Virus record (IMG/VR): IMGVR_UViG_3300044984_001489
Span: 1 to 49,563 of that record
Source: a virus
Reading direction: 5' to 3' (one strand)
Length of the DNA stretch: 49,563 nucleotides
Shown: positions 1 through 5,877 of the stretch, one piece after another
Position numbering within the stretch: position 1 is the first letter of the stretch
Layout: every line of letters begins with the position of its first letter
Program-made: the position numbers and the translations under genes
The notes under the pieces: model-generated
The model's input: the letters and a program-made list of their open reading frames with translations, nothing else
The model's database searches: none
Told to the model about the DNA's origin: nothing

Positions 1-2032
1 CTTGGTAGATGTACAGCTCGCGGTGGTCTGGCTGAGAGCCGTAGAAGCGGAACATCTCCTTGCCGAAGAAGTTACCCTCGTCAGGTATGGGGTTCTGCTG
101 GTAGAGCGCGTCCCACACACGCTTCTGGCCACCAGCGGTGAGATTCCTCTTGATCCGCTTCATGGCCTCGGTGGTGTAACGCGCCGGGTGCACGGCGGTG
201 TCCATGTAGCGCGTCAGGCGGGAACCTGCTGGGACAGGATTACCGGGTGGGATCTCCTGAATGCTGTCATCGGGCAGGATGAACTCGTCACCGTACTCGT
301 TGATCGCCGGGTAGCGGATGATCTCGAACTTGTCCCCGTCACCGGCGTTCATCGCCTCCTGTATCCTCCCCGCCCAGTCGTCAGCGTGCCACCATGTGTT
401 GTGTGAAACTAGACCGTTGGCGATGAAGTTCTCTGTGTCATCCACCTGAACATCGAAAACTTCCTCCTCGCCGTCAAGCTCTATGCTAACTATCTGTTCT
501 GCCGTAAATTGCGAGGTATTTTGCAGCGGCAAGTGCCACACGCTCAGTTCCAAGGTGTCCAATCCCCGCATTACAGTCGTTGCAGAGCAACCCGCGAACT
601 TTCCCAGTGTCGTGGTCATGGTCAACAGCGAGTTTGTCTTTCCAATGCTCTGGTTGACGCTCTCGCCCAGCTCCGCATATTGCGCAGTTTCCATCTTGTT
701 TGGCGTACATGGCGTCGTAGTCGGCAGCTGTGATCCCGTAGCGGTGTTTGAGTCGAGCGTTGCGTTGGGATTCTGGTGAATCTCCTTTGTTGCGATGCCC
801 GTCAGCCCACTTCTGTCTGCGGTAGTGCATGTCGCACATCCCACGACACTTAGCTGCTTTATCACACCCGTCTGCTGAGCATGTGACACCTTTCCACTTA
901 CCCCACTTCCCTGCAAGGCCACGATTCTGTGGGCCGTAGTCAGGCTTTTCACTCTTGTCCATACAAGCTCTCCGTCAGGTGCGATGGTCAGAAACGGGTG
1001 TCTCTGATTCGCTCTGACGATTTTACCAGAAGTTGTCGTAATTTTGTAAATAAAATCACTACCACATGACTTCAAAGCAGCTACACGAGAGGAACTCAGC
1101 GCTCCGTTCTTGTACGTAGCAATCTTGTCCGAGGTCTTCAGAGTGTCGAGGCGCTGGCTGGTGCCGTCGGCCATGAGGACAGGGGTGTCGCCAGTCATGC
1201 ACATGAGCCCCAGCACGCCGCCGCCCGGTGCCAGACGGGTATAAGCAGTAGAGAGGTACCACTCCCACGTGTTGTCGCGGATCGTTATGGAGTCCGCCGC
1301 CTCGATGTCCTTTACCAAGTCGTCCAGAAGTAGCACGTGAGCACCACGACCTGTGATACCAGTTCCAACACCAGCAGCAAGATAACCACCTCCTTTTGTA
1401 AGGTTCCAGTTCTCAACCGACTGACTAGACGGATCAAGCTTAGCGTCAGGAAACACAGCAGAATAAGCAGGATCGCGCATAACATCGCGGAGGTACCTCG
1501 AAAATGAGAGGGAAAGGCTGGAAGTGTGGCTCGCAGCGATAATCTCCCAGTCTGGGTGCTTGCCAAGTATCCAACCGGGAGTGTGACGGGAGCTGATCTC
1601 GCTCTTACCGCTACGTGGCGGCATCATCAAGAGCAGTCGAGGCTCCAGACCCTGCTCAACCTGCTCCACAAAGCGCTCAATACGTCGGCAAATGTCTTCA
1701 TGGACCCAACCAGCCGTGTATTTCGGACGAAACCGCTGGATAAATGGCAACAATTTGCGCCTACACAGCTCACGAGTAGCCAGCTCGACCTCGGGGTTAT
1801 CACTCGGTGCAAAGTGGTAGCTCGGCGGGTCGTAAGGAAGCTCGTAAGCCTCATTTATGGCCTCTTGATTCTTGCCACGGGGAATGGCGACGCTTGGTTC
1901 AGCTGGCGGAGGAGCAACTCGCGCTGCACGCTGCTTAACGGGAGGTTTGGCAGGTTCTTCCTGCACCACAACAGGAACTGGTGGTTTTTCACGGGCTTTC
2001 AACTCCTTGACAGTCAGTGGTTTAGTGCTCAA
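1..2032 (-). CDS. terL: Terminase large subunit, 3' partial, intein-containing
   Basis: ATPase-nuclease motor that packages DNA into the prohead together with TerS. One frame is open from a TTG at 2032 to the left edge, so the C-terminal nuclease is outside the window. The N-extein is 277 codons. Its first ~70 residues are Pro/Ala/Lys-rich, followed by a conserved adaptor (LLPFIQRF), the Walker A motif PPRSGKSE and the Walker B motif HVLLLDD. The frame then enters an intein (398-1201) and resumes with TWWHADDWAGR, matching the T-x-WH-x-DD motif that follows Walker B in this family. No in-frame ATG precedes Walker A, so a TTG start is chosen. It overlaps the terS stop by 11 bases and has AAGGGG upstream. 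Visible C-extein is 132 codons. Family assignment is firm; the exact start is inferred. Confidence 0.93.
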   Translation of the reverse strand, partial: MSTKPLTVKELKAREKPPVPVVVQEEPAKPPVKQRAARVAPPPAEPSVAIPRGKNQEAINEAYELPYDPPSYHFAPSDNPEVELATRELCRRKLLPFIQRFRPKYTAGWVHEDICRRIERFVEQVEQGLEPRLLLMMPPRSGKSEISSRHTPGWILGKHPDWEIIAASHTSSLSLSFSRYLRDVMRDPAYSAVFPDAKLDPSSQSVENWNLTKGGGYLAAGVGTGITGRGAHVLLLDDLVKDIEAADSITIRDNTWEWYLSTAYTRLAPGGGVLGLMCMTGDTPVLMADGTSQRLDTLKTSDKIATYKNGALSSSRVAALKSCGSDFIYKITTTSGKIVRANQRHPFLTIAPDGELVWTRVKSLTTAHRIVALQGSGVSGKVSHAQQTGVIKQLSVVGCATCTTADRSGLTGIATKEIHQNPNATLDSNTATGSQLPTTTPCTPNKMETAQYAELGESVNQSIGKTNSLLTMTTTLGKFAGCSATTVMRGLDTLELSVWHLPLQNTSQFTAEQIVSIELDGEEEVFDVQVDDTENFIANGLVSHNTWWHADDWAGRIQEAMNAGDGDKFEIIRYPAINEYGDEFILPDDSIQEIPPGNPVPAGSRLTRYMDTAVHPARYTTEAMKRIKRNLTAGGQKRVWDALYQQNPIPDEGNFFGKEMFRFYGSQPDHRELYIYQ
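398..1201 (-). other. Intein (268 aa) in TerL, with a nested out-of-frame nuclease gene
   Basis: Hint-type self-splicing insertion in the TerL frame. Block A is CMTGDTPVLMADG with nucleophile Cys1. Block B is VRANQRHPFLT with its His. Blocks F/G are EVFDVQVDDTENFIANG then VSHN, ending in Asn268, followed by Thr as the +1 extein residue. Removing it joins GVLGLM to TWWHADD and restores a normal terminase motif. Residues ~80-239 overlap, in another frame, a complete EndoVII-like gene (486-962). In the intein frame the middle of this stretch is Ser/Thr-rich and matches no intein or nuclease block I recognise, so it looks like a spacer kept open because TerL must be read through it. Splicing is inferred from the motifs, not shown. 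Confidence 0.88.
486..962 (-). CDS. Endonuclease VII-family HNH homing nuclease, nested out of frame in the terL intein
   Basis: 158 aa. The N-terminal Cys-rich segment (C28, C33, C39, C43, H46) is of the kind often found in front of phage EndoVII domains. It is followed by YGITAADYDAMY, then the beta-beta-alpha-metal core: C93-x2-C96, DHDHDTG (D114-H117) and C127-x2-C130 with NAGIGHLG. The Cys pairs should hold structural zinc and the DHDH segment the catalytic metal. The gene lies wholly inside the intein but in another frame from TerL. ATG 962 has GGAG seven bases upstream, so internal initiation is plausible. Likely role: homing endonuclease that spreads the intein. No activity is demonstrated. 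Confidence 0.88.
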   Translation of the reverse strand: MDKSEKPDYGPQNRGLAGKWGKWKGVTCSADGCDKAAKCRGMCDMHYRRQKWADGHRNKGDSPESQRNARLKHRYGITAADYDAMYAKQDGNCAICGAGRERQPEHWKDKLAVDHDHDTGKVRGLLCNDCNAGIGHLGTERVALAAAKYLAIYGRTDS

Positions 2033-2528
2033 GGGTCACCCCTTCGACAACTTTGGCCTGTTTCGAGGCGATGGCATACAGCTCCTCGTCGGTCATCTGC
2101 TTGAACTTTGTCGCCATGACGTTGTGATTGACGTTATGCTCGATCTTGATTGTCTCAGGCTCGTAGAAACCCATCATCCTACCCACCTCTCGCGCACCGT
2201 TGATCATCTGCGCAGGGTCAGCAAGGGTTCTGGCCATGTCTATAGCCTCAATCATGATGTCTAACACGTCTAACTTTTTGATCGTAGATATGTCCCGCAA
2301 TTCTGACCTCGCCTCGTTGACCAACAGTTGAACCTCTTCCTGCCGCTGGACATTTGACATGCTCGACGGGTGGTAGCCCGCAGCCAGCGCGGCATCTTTC
2401 TTGGTCGCGCCCATCACCAACGCGTCGGCGTAGGCCTTCTGCTTAGCTTGAATCTCTTCACGCTTGGTCACGATGGACTTCTCGCGTTGAGCGTTGGTGA
2501 TGATTGCGTCGCGTGATGCCACAGTCAT
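2022..2528 (-). CDS. terS: Terminase small subunit
   Basis: 168 aa; DNA-recognition subunit that selects the packaging site and hands DNA to TerL. Residues ~25-60 form a helix-turn-helix-like segment (KQKAYADALVMGATKKDAALAAGY) as in Terminase_2-type small subunits, followed by a long helical oligomerisation region (~70-120). It is directly upstream of terL with an 11-base overlap, the usual order. A promoter-like sequence at 2555-2582 faces it. The sequence-level call is moderate, but the context makes it strong. Confidence 0.85.
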   Translation of the reverse strand: MTVASRDAIITNAQREKSIVTKREEIQAKQKAYADALVMGATKKDAALAAGYHPSSMSNVQRQEEVQLLVNEARSELRDISTIKKLDVLDIMIEAIDMARTLADPAQMINGAREVGRMMGFYEPETIKIEHNVNHNVMATKFKQMTDEELYAIASKQAKVVEGVTLEH

Positions 2529-2554
2529 AGTCTCTTTTGGAAAAATATAAAAAT

Positions 2555-2582
2555 ATTATAGACGAGTTTCAGAGTTTGTCAG
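2555..2582 (-). promoter_or_regulatory. Predicted leftward (late) promoter before terS
   Basis: On the minus strand CTGACA (2582-2577) and TATAAT (2560-2555) are separated by 16 bp, a good sigma70-type pair, about 30 bp before the terS ATG. The -35 hexamer lies inside a copy of the recurring ACTCTGACRRACTCTGA motif. It would drive terS-terL and the rest of the late genes. Confidence 0.6.
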
Positions 2583-2585
2583 AGT
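2569..2585 (-). repeat. ACTCTGA direct-repeat motif, copy 1 (perfect)
   Basis: ACTCTGACAAACTCTGA: two ACTCTGA units 10 bp apart, oriented with terS transcription and overlapping its predicted -35 element. Confidence 0.7.
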
Positions 2586-2791
2586 GGGGGTGGGTGGAGG
2601 AAAGTTTACATGACGCTTAGGTACTTAAAACTGGGTATGGGGAATTTAGAAACTTAGAACTATTTACGGGGCTGGTACCCTCCCCCTCCAACCCGTAACG
2701 GGCCACCCCACTTCGGATTCGGATTCTCCGACTCACAAGGAGTCCCTTAGTGCTCGCAGGCTCGCAGCAAAGGCACGCAAAGGCGTAGACC

Positions 2792-3001
2792 TTGGGGCTC
2801 TGCCCCAACACCCCGCTCGGGGCTAGCACCCCGAGACCCGCAACAAAGTCAAAGGCTCAGCCCTCAACGAACACACGATAAGGCTGTGTGTTCGTTGCGC
2901 CCCACTCTTGGGGCGTCAACGTCAAAGGCAGCGTTGCACGATGAAGCTGTGCAACGCCAAAGTCAACAGCCCAGCACTGCGTGCTGTGTCGCTGCGCGAC
3001 A
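2792..3001 (+). other. Chain of seven perfect hairpins (structured leader or ncRNA candidate)
   Basis: In the gap between terS and the first rightward gene, seven short perfect inverted repeats follow one another: 2792-2808, 2816-2835, 2865-2897 (12-bp arms CAACGAACACAC), 2898-2915, 2931-2957 (GCGTTGCAC), 2972-2986 and 2987-3001. Linkers resemble each other (CAAAGTCAAAGGCTC, GTCAACGTCAAAGGCAG, CAAAGTCAACAGCCC). No ORF here looks real. Bases 2586-2791 hold nothing I can name. Function unknown. Confidence 0.55.
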
Positions 3002-3056
3002 ACACCCTCATTCGTCAGCCCACACCCAACATCGCACTCCGCTCGTGTGGTTGATC

Positions 3057-3126
3057 GCTATCCCTGTCGGGCTAGCGCTTGTTCTCTTGGGCATAGGCAA
3101 TGTCGCCTCTTACAAGGAGTAGCACC
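3057..3126 (+). terminator. Terminator-hairpin connector 1
   Basis: GCTATCCC / GGGCTAGC (3057-3064, 3069-3076) with a TGTC loop, then GCTTGTTCTCTTG, a small AGGC/GCCT hairpin and AAGGAG before ATG 3127. It has the same design as the connectors at 3454, 4952, 5522 and 5794, with an imperfect stem. Confidence 0.55.
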
Positions 3127-3387
3127 ATGACCAAGATCGAACTTGAACAGATCAACAGCCGTCTCTCTGAAGAGAACGCCGCCCTTCGCGCAGAACTCTC
3201 ATCGTTGAAGGTCTTGGCTGAAGCCAAGACTCAACGCACGACGTATGTCGCGGACGAAGAACGTGTCCACGACTACGACACCTTTGCTGAAGCAACAGCT
3301 CGTTGTAAAGAGCTGGTCGCGTGGGATCAAGCGCGTAAGTTCAAATTCATCCAGCGCGGCAATCGCGTCATCTGTAAGGTGCGCTGA
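3127..3387 (+). CDS. Small coiled-coil protein, unknown function
   Basis: 86 aa. ATG 3127 is chosen because AAGGAG lies seven bases upstream; an ATG-less extension further upstream is only the connector sequence. The first ~40 residues (KIELEQINSRLSEENAALRAELSSL) are a heptad-patterned coiled coil with leucines at regular spacing, followed by a basic C-terminus (QARKFKFIQRGNRVICKVR). It is the first gene of the rightward early operon. I do not recognise the family; a small DNA-binding or regulatory role would fit but is a guess. Confidence 0.65.
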   Translation: MTKIELEQINSRLSEENAALRAELSSLKVLAEAKTQRTTYVADEERVHDYDTFAEATARCKELVAWDQARKFKFIQRGNRVICKVR

Positions 3388-3389
3388 TC

Positions 3390-3446
3390 ATGCTACCAAT
3401 CTACGAAGTAGTGGAGTGTGAAGTGATCGAGGTCACTATCGAATGA
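3390..3446 (+). CDS. Possible 18-aa peptide
   Basis: ATG follows the previous stop in a TGATCATG junction, the same junction that starts the gene at 5262. The product is MLPIYEVVECEVIEVTIE, acidic and ending just before the 3454 terminator. Translational coupling is plausible. Too short to judge further. Confidence 0.3.
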   Translation: MLPIYEVVECEVIEVTIE

Positions 3447-3453
3447 ATAACTC

Positions 3454-3535
3454 GCCAGCCCTTTCGGGCTGGCGCTTGTTTTCTTTTGTGTAGTTGACGA
3501 GGATTCCCTCGCCTACAAACTGGAGATTTTCAACC
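3454..3535 (+). terminator. Terminator-hairpin connector 2
   Basis: GCCAGCCC TTTC GGGCTGGC (3454-3473) followed by the T-rich GCTTGTTTTCTTTTGTG. Then comes a second hairpin (GTAG..CGAGG attc CCTCG..CTAC) and the ribosome site CTGGAG before ATG 3536. Confidence 0.75.
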
Positions 3536-3823
3536 ATGGCTAACACCAACACCACCGCTGCTGTCGCAACCCTTCCTTCGGCTGAGCAGTTCATCGCCGA
3601 ATACCTTGCCTCCAAGGCCAACCCGCGCAACCAGATCGGGCTGATCGACCGACTCACGACATTCGTCGAGAACCGTGTCGTTGACACGGTTGCCGACAGC
3701 ACCCGCATCGCAGGGCGCGTCAGCGCCGCTGCATCCGCAGCTGGCGATGGATATCATCAAGCCGCCGCGCTTGAGCACGCTCGGCAGGCCAAGCGGATGG
3801 CCGCTCGGTTAGGTCTGAGCTAA
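3536..3823 (+). CDS. Unknown small Ala-rich protein
   Basis: 95 aa. ATG 3536 is chosen: CTGGAG lies upstream, and the longer frame only adds connector sequence. Ala/Thr-rich N-terminus, then a predicted helical body (FIAEYLASKANPRNQIGLIDRLTTFVENRV) and a basic end (ARQAKRMAARLG). Sits between a connector and the origin-like region. Family not recognised. Confidence 0.6.
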   Translation: MANTNTTAAVATLPSAEQFIAEYLASKANPRNQIGLIDRLTTFVENRVVDTVADSTRIAGRVSAAASAAGDGYHQAAALEHARQAKRMAARLGLS

Positions 3824-3830
3824 CACGGCA

Positions 3831-4019
3831 CTGGGTGCGTCGCTTGCGCGACGCACCCAGTTCAAAATCAACGGCTCAATAGCGCAGCAAGCTGCGTTGA
3901 AAAGCCAAGGCGGCAACACCAAGGTCAAAACCTTAACCCGTGTGTTGCACTATGGGCCTCGTCAATAAAAATGTTTTTTGGTAATGGGTTGGTGGGTTCG
4001 CCCACCGAGCCATAACCAA
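3831..4019 (+). other. Second hairpin chain, including a 13-bp terminator-like stem
   Basis: Stems at 3831-3843/3848-3860 (13 bp perfect, loop TTGC), 3883-3888/3891-3896 extended by TCAA/TTGA, nested 3913-3919/3942-3948 around 3921-3925/3930-3934, and 3978-3987/4010-4019 (one mismatch) around a perfect GGTGGG-TTCG-CCCACC stem. The linker CAAAATCAACGGCTC resembles those of the 2792-3001 chain. The first stem may end transcription of the 3536 gene. Confidence 0.5.
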
Positions 4020-4032
4020 AGGGCATAATCAT

Positions 4033-4071
4033 TTATGACAACACGTAAAAAACGTGATGAACCTGTCATAA
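4033..4071. repeat. Nested inverted repeat, operator-like
   Basis: TTATGACA (4033-4040) and TGTCATAA (4064-4071) are perfect 8-bp arms around an inner CACGT/ACGTG pair. It opens the origin-like region; regulator binding is inferred only. Confidence 0.45.
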
Positions 4072-4319
4072 GTGCTTGTACCGATATTTTTTCCCTTTGA
4101 AATCAAGCACTTGCACCAATGCTGCGTGGTTTCAGAGGACAAGTGGAGCGGTCCACCAATGTTGGTCAGGGAAGACAACGACCCTTGTGAGTCGATCGTC
4201 GTCCTTCATAAACAAGGAAAACACTGGTACATTGGTACAAATTATCAATATGGTCTGTATATATTACGTTTAATACTAATAAACGTATATAAATCATATA
4301 CATGCTATTGTCCTTATTT

Positions 4320-4361
4320 GTACCAAACCTGTACCAAACCTGTACCAAGCTGTACCGATTT
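4320..4361 (+). repeat. TGTACCA iterons, four tandem copies, 11-bp period
   Basis: GTACCAAACCT, GTACCAAACCT, GTACCAAGCT and GTACCGATTT begin at 4320, 4331, 4342 and 4352, one per helical turn. The same core recurs at 4232-4247 (reverse), 4471-4507 and in 29821-30240. Confidence 0.8.
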
Positions 4362-4394
4362 GACCGTGGGAGTCTTCATATACGTCTGTAGGCC

Positions 4395-4454
4395 TGTGGA
4401 TAACTTTTTCGCTAACCTGTGGATAACTTTGATGGCTCCCATGCCTGTGGATAA
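4395..4454 (+). promoter_or_regulatory. Three DnaA boxes
   Basis: TGTGGATAA, the reverse complement of the TTATCCACA consensus, occurs at 4395-4403, 4418-4426 and 4446-4454, each within CCTGTGGATAACT and in the same orientation. Host DnaA loading is the expected role. Confidence 0.75.
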
Positions 4455-4470
4455 CTCTGTTTTTTAGCTG

Positions 4471-4496
4471 TTTGTACCAAAACTCCTTGGTACAAA
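4471..4496. promoter_or_regulatory. Perfect inverted repeat of the TGTACCA motif (operator-like)
   Basis: TTTGTACCAA (4471-4480), six bases, TTGGTACAAA (4487-4496), followed by a further CTGGTACAA. It lies just upstream of the 4524 gene, so a dimeric protein bound here could control that gene. Confidence 0.6.
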
Positions 4497-4523
4497 CTGG
4501 TACAACTTTTTGAGGACATTGAC

Positions 4524-4943
4524 ATGCAATTCTCTATTACCAAGCTCTTACTTGAGAACGCTCATGAGTTTCCACTCACGCCTGAGTGGGAGCGTCTGTT
4601 GTACGAAGAGTTCTACACACAATGGCTGAGCGATGAGATCGACATGACCGACCCAGTCATATACGTGGAGGAGCTATATCAAGCCTTCTTAGTGAAGTTC
4701 AACAAGGCTGCTGCAAAGCTAGCCCCTACGTTCAAAGCTCAGAACATTGAACAGCTGGCGAGTGGCGCTTACCGCGTAACGCTCCAAGTGGAGGGTGAGC
4801 GCATCCGTAAGATATTCGATACCTTGGACGAGGCTAGGTTGTTTCGCAACGACCTGCTCAAGCATCCAAAGGTTGGTGGGATGATGAAAGATGCTTTCAT
4901 AGCCACGCTAAACGATGCGCGAAGCGCCCTCAAAGCAGCCTAG
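4524..4943 (+). CDS. Origin-adjacent protein with AP2/Arm-like C-terminal segment
   Basis: 139 aa, ATG 4524 after TTGAGGAC. The N-terminal half is helical and acidic. Residues ~85-120 (AYRVTLQVEGERIRKIFDTLDEARLFRNDLLK) have the three-strand-plus-helix pattern of AP2 or integrase arm-binding DNA-binding domains: YRV-x-L, RIRK-x-F, T-x-DEA. It directly follows the TGTACCA iterons and the operator-like repeat, so it could be the protein that reads those repeats (initiator or autoregulator). The domain resemblance is by eye only; function is inferred. Confidence 0.55.
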   Translation: MQFSITKLLLENAHEFPLTPEWERLLYEEFYTQWLSDEIDMTDPVIYVEELYQAFLVKFNKAAAKLAPTFKAQNIEQLASGAYRVTLQVEGERIRKIFDTLDEARLFRNDLLKHPKVGGMMKDAFIATLNDARSALKAA

Positions 4944-4951
4944 TTCTTTCC

Positions 4952-5025
4952 GCCATCCCTTTCGGGATGGCGCTTGTTTTCTTTTGTGAAGGTCGACGCT
5001 CGTCGATCACAACTGGAGAAACGAA
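4952..5025 (+). terminator. Terminator-hairpin connector 3
   Basis: GCCATCCC TTTC GGGATGGC (4952-4971), T-rich tail to ~4986, then a second perfect stem TCGACG/CGTCGA inside GTGA/TCAC and CTGGAG before ATG 5026. Confidence 0.75.
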
Positions 5026-5259
5026 ATGAACCAATCTGATATTGATCACATTCAAGAGTGCGTTGCTAAATGCGCTGAGTACGCAGCCGAGATCGAAGCG
5101 TCTCGCTATTGGGTACTCACTATTGTGTATCCAGTACGCGGAGCTGTGCACTACACATGTCGTACCCGTGAGGGTTGTCTCGACATTGTTGGCGAGAACG
5201 TAGCAAACCTCGAAGAGGTTAAGTTTTACATCAAACGTCACACTTTTGCGGACTGCTGA
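5026..5259 (+). CDS. Unknown small protein
   Basis: 77 aa with CTGGAG upstream of ATG. Acidic helical N-terminus, then alternating hydrophobic strands (YWVLTIVYPVRGAVHYTCRTR), a small alpha/beta pattern. Five cysteines (at 12, 16, 44, 50 and the last residue). Followed by the membrane protein at 5262 through a TGATCATG junction. Family not recognised. Confidence 0.6.
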   Translation: MNQSDIDHIQECVAKCAEYAAEIEASRYWVLTIVYPVRGAVHYTCRTREGCLDIVGENVANLEEVKFYIKRHTFADC

Positions 5260-5261
5260 TC

Positions 5262-5507
5262 ATGAACATGACTCTCCTCCACGGCTCGTTTGAGCCACTC
5301 ATTTATGGATGCATTATCTTCCTAGGCATCTTCAGCATGGTCTGGAAGATCAAGACAGGCCGGTTCCTCGGCTTCTTCATGGAAGCCTCCGTGTTCTGGT
5401 TGGTCTTCAAGCTGCACGGCGGCACCATGAACGGTGGCTTTGCGGCTACTGTCGCAGCCCTCTTGGCAGGTGTCATCCTGCCTCTGTTGTTCCGCTCTAA
5501 GAACTAA
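5262..5507 (+). CDS. Small membrane protein, three predicted TM segments
   Basis: 81 aa. Hydrophobic segments at ~12-29, ~35-51 and ~58-76 separated by short charged turns (KIKTGR, HGG), ending FRSKN. No own ribosome site is obvious; the TGATCATG junction suggests coupling to the 5026 gene. Three short TM helices would fit a class I holin topology, but the position in the early region and the absence of an endolysin beside it argue against naming it so. Confidence 0.6.
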   Translation: MNMTLLHGSFEPLIYGCIIFLGIFSMVWKIKTGRFLGFFMEASVFWLVFKLHGGTMNGGFAATVAALLAGVILPLLFRSKN

Positions 5508-5521
5508 CCACTCAGACACTC

Positions 5522-5598
5522 GCCACCTCTTTCGAGGTGGCGTTTGTTTTCTTTTGTGTAGCGAGCACGCCGTGCTTGCACAAACTGGAGAAACAAAC
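5522..5598 (+). terminator. Terminator-hairpin connector 4
   Basis: GCCACCTC TTTC GAGGTGGC (5522-5541), GTTTGTTTTCTTTTGTG, then a GAGCACG/CGTGCTT second hairpin and ACAAACTGGAG before ATG 5599. Confidence 0.75.
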
Positions 5599-5787
5599 AT
5601 GTGGCCAACAGAACAACTCAGCCTCGACGAAATAGTCGCCCGTAATCGTGGAGACGCAGATTGGCGTGACAACGCGCCACTCAGCTCTGAAGGTAGCTAT
5701 CGACGTAAGTCGATGGAAGCCGAGCGTCCGAGCAAGTACGAGCCTGAACCTAACATCGACAAGTTCCGTTACGCGTCGATGCACTAA
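5599..5787 (+). CDS. Unknown small hydrophilic protein
   Basis: 62 aa, ATG 5599 set by CTGGAG eight bases upstream. Charged and Pro/Ser-rich (LDEIVARNRGDADWRD, EAERPSKYEPEPNIDKFRY), likely partly disordered. Flanked on both sides by connectors, i.e. a single-gene cassette. Family not recognised. Confidence 0.55.
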   Translation: MWPTEQLSLDEIVARNRGDADWRDNAPLSSEGSYRRKSMEAERPSKYEPEPNIDKFRYASMH

Positions 5788-5793
5788 CACCAC

Positions 5794-5877
5794 AGCCCTG
5801 CGCCTCGTGCGCGGGGCTACTTATTTGTTTTCTTGCGCGTAGCCACTTCCGCGCTACATCACTCAAGGAGTTTCACC
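5794..5877 (+). terminator. Terminator-hairpin connector 5
   Basis: AGCCCTGCGC / GCGCGGGGCT stem (5794-5818, one G-U pair), T-rich TTATTTGTTTTCTTG, then a GTAGC/GCTAC hairpin and AAGGAG before ATG 5878. The stem is unrelated to the others but the arrangement is the same. Confidence 0.65.

Larger units (their letters stand above)
4201..4511. other. Candidate replication origin
   Basis: About 300 bp combining an AT-rich stretch (~4230-4320, with ACGTTTA/TAAACGT arms at 4266-4272 and 4280-4286), TGTACCA iterons (4320-4361), three DnaA-box matches (4395-4454) and a perfect 20-bp-arm-total inverted repeat (4471-4496). This is the usual parts list of an iteron/DnaA origin. It lies between the divergent late and early transcription units. 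Origin function is inferred. Confidence 0.6.

Noticed and set aside
483-779. Plus-strand ORF opposite the terL intein
   Set aside because: It is the antisense shadow of the nested EndoVII and TerL frames and lacks a ribosome site or family features.
2886-3122. 78-aa plus-strand ORF with an apparent C-terminal TM helix
   Set aside because: The hydrophobic part is a translation of connector 1 (GCTATCCC..GGGCTAGCGCTTGTTCTCTTG), the same non-coding design as four other junctions; the rest lies over the hairpin chain.
4072-4467. 131-aa plus-strand ORF across the origin-like region
   Set aside because: It runs through the iterons and DnaA boxes; the protein is the translated repeat (YLYQTCTKPVPSC) with no ribosome site.
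5262-5507. Holin assignment
   Set aside because: Three TM segments fit, but it is in the early operon and no endolysin or spanin is adjacent, so only a membrane protein is claimed.
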